From Actinomycetota bacterium (GTDB taxonomy: Bacteria; Actinomycetota; UBA4738), in the NCBI GenBank assembly GCA_005888465.1, contig VAYJ01000023.1, positions 1 through 26,608 on the forward strand: DNA of 26,608 nucleotides, in the 5' to 3' direction. Numbering within the stretch: position 1 is the stretch's first letter; every line of letters begins with the position of its first letter. Both the position numbers and the translations under genes were made by a program. This document shows, piece by piece, positions 20,708-26,608 of this stretch. Under the pieces are notes generated by a model that was given only the letters and a program-made list of their open reading frames with translations, ran no database searches and had not been told where the DNA came from.

Positions 20708-21067
20708 ATGGGCAGAGGCGTGAACGTCGAGGTGCTCCGCGCGGTCGAAGAGGTGGAACGGGCGAAAGCGGCGCTCGTCTCGGCGGCTCCGCGCGGACGC
20801 TCGGCCGGCGTGCCCCTCGCCGAGGCGCTCGCGGGATTCGAGGCGCACCTGCGGGAGGCCCGCAGCCTCGTCGCGAAGGCCGGCGACGGCTGGGGCAACG
20901 CGGATCGAGATGCATGCGAACGGGCCATCGAGGAAGCCCTCCAGGTCGCACAGTGGCTTCGCATGGACGCGAGCCCCGGCGGTTACGAGACGCTGTACCC
21001 AATCCTGGCCGACGCGATGCGCCCGCTCGAGGTCCTCGACGAGGTCTTACGCCGACGCCGCGGGTGA
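20708..21067 (+). CDS. Hypothetical protein, mostly helical
   Basis: A 119-residue protein that I do not recognise. It looks all-helical: an N-terminal helix VEVLRAVEEVERAKAALV, then FEAHLREARSLVAK, then ACERAIEEALQVAQWLRM, and a final ILADAMRPLEVLDEVLRR. A conserved-looking YETLYP precedes the last helix. There is no signal peptide or membrane segment. The start is chosen because TACAAT ends ten bases before ATG 20708. The last 21 bases overlap the 3' end of the convergent tetR. Base use is like its neighbours, so it is probably real. Confidence 0.65.
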   Translation: MGRGVNVEVLRAVEEVERAKAALVSAAPRGRSAGVPLAEALAGFEAHLREARSLVAKAGDGWGNADRDACERAIEEALQVAQWLRMDASPGGYETLYPILADAMRPLEVLDEVLRRRRG

Positions 21068-21682
21068 GGGGCGAAGCCCCTCCATCACCGTGCGCACCAT
21101 CTCCCGCGCGAGGCGCTCGTCGGTCGAGGTAACGCCCGACGGCTCCACCAGCTCCTCCAGTACGGTCTGGCTGAAGGACGCGCCGAGGAGGACGCGCGCA
21201 GCGAACTCCGGCGAGGCGCCGTCGGCCACGCGCCCGAGGCGCTGCTCGCGCCGCAGGTAGGTCGAGACCCCCCCGATCGACTTCATCGGCCCGCTGTTCG
21301 TCTGCGCGAAATGGCGCCGCTGTTCCTCCAGGAAGTCGCGGTCGCCGAGCGCGCCCCCCACCACCGGTCGCACGGCACGGTAGAAGCGGAGCGATGCGGC
21401 GACGAACTCCTCCAGGTTCTTCGCCACCGTCGCGGAGCCGGCTCGCTGCGGGAGGGTCTCGGCGAGTTCGACGAACTTCGTGAAGTGCTCGCCCGCGACC
21501 GCATGGAACAGTGCGTGTTTGTCGGTGAAGTAGCGGTAGATGCTCCCCTCGGCGCAGCGCGCCTCCTCGGCGATGGCGCGGGTCGTCGCGGAGGCGGCGC
21601 CGCGGGCCTGGATCACCCGCTGCGCCGCCGCCAGGATCTGCGACCGGAGGTCAGCGGTGGCTTCGTCGCGCTGAACGGCCAC
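21047..21682 (-). CDS. TetR/AcrR family transcriptional regulator
   Basis: A 211-residue repressor. Its N-terminal helix-turn-helix (about 12-58) reads LRSQILAAAQRVIQARG, then TTRAIAEEARCAEGSIYRYF and TDKHALFHAV, typical of TetR. The remainder is the variable ligand domain. GTG 21682 directly abuts the TAG stop of the MFS exporter gene upstream on the same strand, so the two are one operon, and the regulator probably controls the exporter. Placing the repressor second means it would be autoregulated with its target. The inducer is unknown. Confidence 0.9.
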   Translation of the reverse strand: MAVQRDEATADLRSQILAAAQRVIQARGAASATTRAIAEEARCAEGSIYRYFTDKHALFHAVAGEHFTKFVELAETLPQRAGSATVAKNLEEFVAASLRFYRAVRPVVGGALGDRDFLEEQRRHFAQTNSGPMKSIGGVSTYLRREQRLGRVADGASPEFAARVLLGASFSQTVLEELVEPSGVTSTDERLAREMVRTVMEGLRPSPAASA

Positions 21683-23233
21683 CTAGCCCCCCTTCTCGAA
21701 CGTCTCCCCGTGCGCCGTCACGTGGCTGCGCACAAAGATCGCGGACACGATGCCGGCGATCGCCATGAACACGATGGCCACCAGGATCCCCACGTGCATC
21801 GCGTGGACGAACGATTCCTTGATCGCCTCACTCACCGGCCCCGTCGCGATGCCGGTCGCGGTCGTGCCGCCGGTCGCGGCGGCGTTGCCGGCGGCGGTCA
21901 CGATGCCGTGCGCCTGCGTCGAGGTCATCCCGCCAGCGAGCAGTCGCGCCATGGCGCCAAGGAGCGCGATGCCGAACACCCCGCCGATCTCACGGCTCGT
22001 GTTCGTCGCCGCCGAGGCGACGCCCGCGTGCTGGACGTCGACCGAGCCCATCACCGCCGCGGTCATCGGGCTCATCGTCATCGCCATCCCGGCGGCGAGC
22101 ACGATGAACGCGGGGAGCAGCACCGACACGTAGGCCGACGTCGGATCGGTGCGCAGGAGGAGCCCAAGCCCACCGGCCGCGAGCAGCGGCCCGAACGTCA
22201 TGAACCACCGCGATCCGAACCGGTCGGAGAGCCGGCCCGAGAGCGGGGCGATGAACAGGATCACGACGGAGAAGGCGAAGAGGCGCAGGCCGGCCGCGAC
22301 GGGGGAGTAGCCACGGACGTTCTGCAGGTAGAGCGAGAGGAAGAACACGCTCCCGAACATCGCGAAGAACACGGCCGCCGCGACGACGTTTGCCGCGGCG
22401 AAGGTAGGGATCCGGAAGAACCGGAGTGGGAGCATCGGGGACTCGCGACGCGACTCGATCCTGAAGAACGCTGCAAGGATCACCGCGGCGAGCGCGAAGG
22501 ACCCAAGGATCAGGGGGTTGGTCCAGCCCTTCGCATTCCCTTCGATGAGCGCGTAGACCAGGAAGAACAGGCCCGCGGTGCCCGTGATGAGGCCCGGCGG
22601 GTCGAGGCGGCGGGACCGGCTCGGGTCCTTGGACTCGCGCACGATCGTCGCCGTCATGATGAGGCCGATGATCCCGATGGGAACGTTCACGAAGAAGATG
22701 CTCTGCCAGGAGAGGTGCTCGACCAGGAAGCCGCCGACCACAGGGCCGATCGCGATCGCGAGGCCCGACATCGCCGCCCAGATCCCGATGGCCGCGCCGC
22801 GCTCCTTGCCGCTGAAGGTGGAGGTGATGATCGAGAGCGAGCCGGGAAGAAGCATCGCGGCACCCAGGCCCTGCACGGCGCGGAAGGCCACCAGTTGTCC
22901 GGTCGAGGCGGAGAGCCCGCACATGAGCGACCCGAGCGTGAAGAGCCCGAGCCCGCCCATGAAGAAACGCTTGCGCCCGTAGAGGTCACCGAGGGCGCCT
23001 CCCGTGAGCATGAACGACGCGAACGTGAGCGTGTACGCGTCGACGATCCACTGCAGGCCGGAGAGCTGCGCCCCGAGCTTGTGCTGGATCGTCGGCAGGG
23101 CCACGTTCACGACCAGGTTGTCGAGCACGGGCATGAAGAGCCCGAAGACCATCGCGACCAGGACCCACCAGCGCCGGCGGTCCTCCGAGCTTCCCGTCGC
23201 GGATGTCGTCGTGGCTTCGATCGTGCGCGCCAT
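21683..23233 (-). CDS. MFS drug exporter, DHA2 (14-TMS, EmrB/QacA) family
   Basis: A 516-residue integral membrane protein, the length of a 14-helix DHA2 transporter. It shows motif D1 (LDNLVVNVALPTI) in helix 1, motif A (GALGDLYGRKR) between helices 2 and 3, motif B around FRAVQGLGAA, and the antiporter motif C (AIAIGPVVGGFL) in helix 5. The family exports drugs, dyes or lipids in exchange for protons. Gly-rich AATGGTTATG-like repeats (TAAGNAAATGGTTATG) lie in the extracytoplasmic loop before the last helix. GGGGG is spaced before ATG 23233. It is divergent from the aminotransferase gene. Confidence 0.93.
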   Translation of the reverse strand: MARTIEATTTSATGSSEDRRRWWVLVAMVFGLFMPVLDNLVVNVALPTIQHKLGAQLSGLQWIVDAYTLTFASFMLTGGALGDLYGRKRFFMGGLGLFTLGSLMCGLSASTGQLVAFRAVQGLGAAMLLPGSLSIITSTFSGKERGAAIGIWAAMSGLAIAIGPVVGGFLVEHLSWQSIFFVNVPIGIIGLIMTATIVRESKDPSRSRRLDPPGLITGTAGLFFLVYALIEGNAKGWTNPLILGSFALAAVILAAFFRIESRRESPMLPLRFFRIPTFAAANVVAAAVFFAMFGSVFFLSLYLQNVRGYSPVAAGLRLFAFSVVILFIAPLSGRLSDRFGSRWFMTFGPLLAAGGLGLLLRTDPTSAYVSVLLPAFIVLAAGMAMTMSPMTAAVMGSVDVQHAGVASAATNTSREIGGVFGIALLGAMARLLAGGMTSTQAHGIVTAAGNAAATGGTTATGIATGPVSEAIKESFVHAMHVGILVAIVFMAIAGIVSAIFVRSHVTAHGETFEKGG

Positions 23234-23265
23234 GAGCCTGCCCCCTCTGCGACGGGACGGTCCTG

Positions 23266-23271
23266 TACGCT
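23266..23271 (+). promoter_or_regulatory. -10 element (TACGCT) for a leaderless start
   Basis: TACGCT ends nine bases before ATG 23281, with no ribosome-binding site between, in the 47-base gap that also contains the exporter promoter on the other strand. Confidence 0.45.
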
Positions 23272-23280
23272 CTGGGGCCC

Positions 23281-24609
23281 ATGAGCCGGGCCATCTCCCT
23301 CGTCACCGAACTCCCAGGTCCACGGTCTGCGGCCGTCCTCGAGCGGAAGTCCCGGGTCGTCGCCGACCCCCTCGACCTCCATGCCCCCATCGTCATCGAC
23401 CACGGCCACGGCGCGCGCGTCACCGACGTCGACGGCAACACGCTCCTGGACTTCTCGGGCGGCCTGGGCTGCCACCTGGTTGGCTACTCCCATCCCAAGG
23501 TGGTCGAGGCGGTGCAGCGGCAGGCGGCGCGGTTCTCGCATACGGACTTCTCGGTCATTCCCTATGAGACCTACGTCGAGCTCGGCGAGCGCCTCGTGCG
23601 CGCCGTTGGCGGCGGCGATCGGAAGGTCGCGTTCTTCAACTCGGGCGCGGAGGCCATCGAGAATGCCGTGAAGTTCGCCCGTGCTGCGACCGGCCGACCG
23701 GCTCTGCTCTGCTTCGAGGGCGGGTTCCACGGGCGGACGCTCCTCACGATGACGCTCACGAGCCGGCACCACCCGTACAAGGCCGGGTTCGGGCCGTTCG
23801 CGCCCGAGGTGTATCGGCTGCCGTACCCCTACCCGTACCGGAGCTCCCATCCCGACGAAGCCGGGCAGCTCGCCCTGCAGGCGATCGAGCGCGCGTTCGT
23901 CACGCTGGTGGATCCGGCATCGGTGGCCGCCGTCATCGTCGAGCCGATCCAGGGCGAGGGCGGATTCGTCGTCCCGCCGGCCGACTTCCTCCCCGGGCTG
24001 GAGTCCCTCTGCCGGCGTCACGGGATCCTCCTCATCGCCGACGAGGTGCAGACCGGATGCGGGCGTACGGGGGCATTCCTCGCATCGGAGCACGTGGGCC
24101 TGGACCCCGACATCGTGGTGCTCGCGAAGGCGCTCGGTGCTGGCTATCCGCTGTCCGCGGTCGTCGGCCGGGCGTCCATCATGGACGCGCCGGGGCCGTC
24201 GGCGATCGGCGGCACCTACGTGGGCAACCCGGTCGCGTGCGCCGCGGCGAACGCCGTGCTCCAGGTCATCGACGAAGAGGGCCTGATCGCGCGGGCGGAC
24301 GTCGTCGGCAAGGCGATCCGTGCGCGCTGGGAAGAGGTCGCCCGCGACGTCCCGGAGATCGGCGAGGTGCGAGGCGTCGGGGCGATGATCGGCGTCGAGA
24401 TGGTGAGCGACCCGCAATCGAAGGCCCCCAACGCTTCGTTCCTCGGCCACCTGGTCCGCCACGCGATGTCCAACGGCGTCGTCTCCGTCACGTGCGGTAT
24501 CTATCACAACGTGCTTCGCCACCTGGTGCCGCTCGTCATCACCGACGAGGAGCTCGAAGAGGGCCTTGACGTCCTGGCCGACGCGGCCCTCGCCGCGCGC
24601 TCGGGCTAG
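23281..24609 (+). CDS. gabT: Class III PLP-dependent aminotransferase, GabT-like (4-aminobutyrate transaminase)
   Basis: A 442-residue fold-type I aminotransferase that most resembles 4-aminobutyrate-2-oxoglutarate transaminases. It has VTDVDGNTLLDFSGGLG, the PLP-phosphate loop FFNSGAEAIENAVKFAR, FEGGFHGRTLLTM, VEPIQGEGGF, IADEVQTGCGRTG and the Schiff-base lysine in VLAKALGAGYPL. GGTYVGNPVACAAA follows, with the Thr that contacts PLP phosphate. Related class III enzymes act on ornithine, acetylornithine or diamines, so the substrate is likely but not certain. No succinate-semialdehyde dehydrogenase gene is present in the window. The stop shares CTAG with mutT1. Confidence 0.88.
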   Translation: MSRAISLVTELPGPRSAAVLERKSRVVADPLDLHAPIVIDHGHGARVTDVDGNTLLDFSGGLGCHLVGYSHPKVVEAVQRQAARFSHTDFSVIPYETYVELGERLVRAVGGGDRKVAFFNSGAEAIENAVKFARAATGRPALLCFEGGFHGRTLLTMTLTSRHHPYKAGFGPFAPEVYRLPYPYPYRSSHPDEAGQLALQAIERAFVTLVDPASVAAVIVEPIQGEGGFVVPPADFLPGLESLCRRHGILLIADEVQTGCGRTGAFLASEHVGLDPDIVVLAKALGAGYPLSAVVGRASIMDAPGPSAIGGTYVGNPVACAAANAVLQVIDEEGLIARADVVGKAIRARWEEVARDVPEIGEVRGVGAMIGVEMVSDPQSKAPNASFLGHLVRHAMSNGVVSVTCGIYHNVLRHLVPLVITDEELEEGLDVLADAALAARSG

Positions 24610-25478
24610 GCCCGATCCCGAGGGGGCCCTGGCTCGGCCGCCAGCACGACGCCCGCCCGGAGCTCCAGGTGCCAGATCGAGCCCTTTCGGAAATCCTCCT
24701 TCCCGTCGAGGTCCCCCCGAAGGCTGACCCCCGTCTCCCTAAGGTGGCGGATCAGGCCGGTGAGGACGTCCCCGTGGGTGCAAAGCGCGGCGCTCCCCCC
24801 TCGGGCGGTCTCCTCGATCAACCGCAGCGCGTCCTGCACCGGCGCACCCTCGGCGAGGGCCTTTGTGGTCTCGATCGCCAGGCTGCGGGAGAGCGCCAGC
24901 GGCTCGAGCGTCTCGACGCACCGCAGGTACGGGCTCGAGAGGAGGCGGTCGGTCGGCCGGCCGTCGAACGCGTCGACGAGCCCGCTCGCCTGCGCGCGCC
25001 CGGCCTGCGACAGCGGTCGCAGCCGGTCGCGCCCGTGCCAGGCGTGCCGGCTTCCCGCCTTCGCGTGACGAATGAGCGAGACGGTCACGAGGGGGGCGCT
25101 GAAGCGGTCGAGGACGTCGCGGTCGTGTTCGTAGCTGAGCATCGCTCGCGCTTCGTCCTCGGCCACCCACCGCGCCTCGTCGACCTCGTGGGCAGGAGCG
25201 AGCGTCCCGTCCGTCGCGCCCATGACCCAGTAGCGCACCGACTTCGTCAAGCCGGGCCCGATCTCGTAGGACACGAGCCCGAGCTCGTCTCCGAGCGAGC
25301 AGCGGAGGCCCGTCTCCTCCTCGACCTCACGGAGAGCCGCCTGGGCCTCGGTCTCGGCCCCGTCGAGCTTGCCCTTCGGAAAGGTCCAGTCGTCGTATGC
25401 GGGGCGATGCACGAGCACGACCTCCCGGCCGCCGTCCTCGGTGAGCCGGGAGACGACGCCGCCCCCCGCAAGGATCAC
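24606..25478 (-). CDS. mutT1: MutT1-like Nudix hydrolase fused to a histidine phosphatase (SixA-type) domain
   Basis: A 290-residue two-domain protein. The Nudix domain (about 1-125) has the box starting at Gly36 with REVEEETGL at 50-58. The histidine-phosphatase domain (about 130-285) has LIRHAKAG and CTHGDVL. In mycobacteria this fusion (MutT1) clears 8-oxo-dGTP and diadenosine polyphosphates, and it lies next to ppk there as well, as it does here (four bases downstream of the ppk stop). The start is GTG 25478. It is a nucleotide-pool sanitation enzyme of the cytoplasm. The short gap indicates co-expression with ppk. Confidence 0.93.
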   Translation of the reverse strand: MILAGGGVVSRLTEDGGREVVLVHRPAYDDWTFPKGKLDGAETEAQAALREVEEETGLRCSLGDELGLVSYEIGPGLTKSVRYWVMGATDGTLAPAHEVDEARWVAEDEARAMLSYEHDRDVLDRFSAPLVTVSLIRHAKAGSRHAWHGRDRLRPLSQAGRAQASGLVDAFDGRPTDRLLSSPYLRCVETLEPLALSRSLAIETTKALAEGAPVQDALRLIEETARGGSAALCTHGDVLTGLIRHLRETGVSLRGDLDGKEDFRKGSIWHLELRAGVVLAAEPGPPRDRA

Positions 25479-25482
25479 GCGC

Positions 25483-26608
25483 TCAGCGATCCCGGCCCGC
25501 CCGCGCCAGGGCCAGCTCCTGCAGCCGTTCGTGGGCGTTGCGGCCGGCCTCGGTCGGGACCTTGGTCCAGCCGTCGAGGCCGAGCTCCCAGGCGAGGACG
25601 TCGTCCTCGAGCTCGACCTGCAGGATCTCCTCGAGCCGTTCGACGAGCGCCGGGTCCGACACCGGGGCGAGGCATTCGACCCGGTGGTCGAGGTTGCGCT
25701 GCATCAGGTCGGCGGACCCGATGAAGTACCTCGGCGTGCTCGAGCCGCCGCCGAAGCGGAAGGCCCGCGAGTGCTCGAGGAACCGTCCCACGATCGATCG
25801 CACCCGAATGTTCTCCGACATCCCCTCGACCCCGGGGCGCAGGCAGCAGATGCCGCGAACGATCAGGTCGATCTCCGTGCCTGCCTGAGACGCCGCATAC
25901 AACTCATCGATCATCTGCGGGTCCACGAGGCTGTTCATCTTCATCACGATCCGCCCGTTCTTCCCAGCTGCTGCCTCCTCGCGAATCATGTCGCGCAGGC
26001 GCGCACGTAGCGTGAGCGGCGCCACGAGGATCGCCCGATAGTCCTCCTGCCGGCTGTAGCCGGTGAGCGAGTTGAACAGGTCGGCGACATCGGCCGCGAT
26101 CGCGGGGTCCGCCGTCAGGAGTCCGATGTCCTCGTAGATCCCGGCCGTCCCCGGATGGTAGTTCCCGGTGCCGACATGGGAGTACCGGTGGATGCCGTCC
26201 TCCTCCTCGCGCACCACGAGGGCGATCTTGGCGTGGGTCTTGAGCCCTACGACGCCATAGACGACGTGGACGCCCGCTTCCTCGAGGACACGCGCCCAGC
26301 CGATGTTCGTCTCCTCGTCGAAGCGCGCCGTGAGCTCGATGAGCGCCACCGCCTGCTTCCCAGACTCCGCCGCACGCACGAGCGAACGAACGACCGAGCT
26401 GTCCTTCACCGAGGTCCGGTAGAGCGTCTGCTTGATCGTGAGCACGGACGGGTCCCGCACGGCCTGGTCGATGAAGGCGGCGACCGAGGACGAGAAGGCG
26501 TCGTACGGGTGCTGGACCAGGACGTCGCCCTCCTTCAGCGCCTCGAAGAAGCTCGGCGCCGTCTTCTCAACGGGCGCGAGCCGCGGCTGGGTGATGCCCG
26601 TCCACGGC
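25483..26608 (-). CDS. ppk: Polyphosphate kinase 1, C-terminal part (runs off the right edge)
   Basis: The 375 visible codons are the C-terminal catalytic half of PPK1, which makes inorganic polyphosphate from ATP. The frame is open without a stop to the window edge at 26608; its start lies outside. Visible signatures are HPYDAF, TIKQTLYRTS, VALIELTARFDEETNI, GLKTHAKIALV with an active-site His, YSHVGTGNYHP and the C-terminal RGICCLRPG and YFIGSADLMQRNLDHRVE. The stop is four bases before mutT1, with which it forms an operon known from other Actinomycetota. Confidence 0.96.
   Translation of the reverse strand, partial: PWTGITQPRLAPVEKTAPSFFEALKEGDVLVQHPYDAFSSSVAAFIDQAVRDPSVLTIKQTLYRTSVKDSSVVRSLVRAAESGKQAVALIELTARFDEETNIGWARVLEEAGVHVVYGVVGLKTHAKIALVVREEEDGIHRYSHVGTGNYHPGTAGIYEDIGLLTADPAIAADVADLFNSLTGYSRQEDYRAILVAPLTLRARLRDMIREEAAAGKNGRIVMKMNSLVDPQMIDELYAASQAGTEIDLIVRGICCLRPGVEGMSENIRVRSIVGRFLEHSRAFRFGGGSSTPRYFIGSADLMQRNLDHRVECLAPVSDPALVERLEEILQVELEDDVLAWELGLDGWTKVPTEAGRNAHERLQELALARAGRDR

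Noticed and set aside
21311..23284. A 657-codon open frame on the plus strand
   Set aside because: Antisense to the MFS exporter and TetR genes, both clearly identified; the translation is low-complexity.
1..26608. CRISPR array, transposase or insertion sequence
   Set aside because: No regularly spaced repeats and no transposase-like protein were seen; the only mobile-element hint is the half-tRNA.

Overview
This is a GC-rich, densely coding bacterial window. A WhiB1-type iron-sulfur regulator (9973-10242), a SigR/RsrA redox sigma/anti-sigma pair (6473-7301), a TIGR03086 mycothiol-type DinB-fold protein, a mutT1-ppk pair and many leaderless starts point to Actinomycetota. I cannot place it more precisely, but the gene order does not look like a classic Streptomyces or Mycobacterium chromosome.

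Left edge (1-406): no convincing gene. Positions 309-351 are the 3' half of an initiator tRNA (anticodon loop to acceptor end) without its 5' half. This is what an integrated element leaves at a tRNA-fMet attachment site, so the DNA to the left may be the end of a mobile element and the DNA to the right ordinary chromosome. A small putative secreted protein follows on the minus strand (407-697).

864-4318 (+): a DinB-fold protein, a stand-alone cyclic-nucleotide-binding protein, a luciferase-like oxidoreductase coupled to a flavin reductase, and an unusual glycosyltransferase carrying a cysteinyl-tRNA-synthetase-tail-like N-terminus. These run into a convergent ftsH (4315-6375, -), which is divergent from sigR-rsrA.

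7373-11191: a 61-aa Cys/His-rich protein, a TfoX-N protein, a TIGR03086 protein, a crotonase lacking both classical catalytic glutamates, endonuclease III, WhiB1 and a glycerophosphodiester phosphodiesterase.

11232-19705: a general-stress island. It holds two trehalose routes (OtsA/OtsB and a TreT-like synthase), a membrane-anchored DUF4118-GAF-SpoIIE phosphatase, a SigB/SigF-type sigma factor, two STAS anti-anti-sigma proteins and three GHKL (RsbW-like) proteins, two of which have lost the ATP-site asparagine. Three intergenic sites of the form GTTT(G/C)-N-GGGAA resemble SigB-type promoters. They lie before otsA, before treT and before the first STAS gene, which suggests that the sigma factor controls trehalose synthesis and its own switch.

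19702-26608: a diacylglycerol-kinase-family protein, an unknown helical protein, a DHA2-family drug exporter with a TetR regulator, a GabT-like aminotransferase, MutT1 (Nudix plus histidine phosphatase), and the C-terminal part of polyphosphate kinase, which runs off the right edge.

An architectural theme is that five of the eight convergent gene pairs share a palindromic CTAG, so that each gene's stop codon lies inside the other's.
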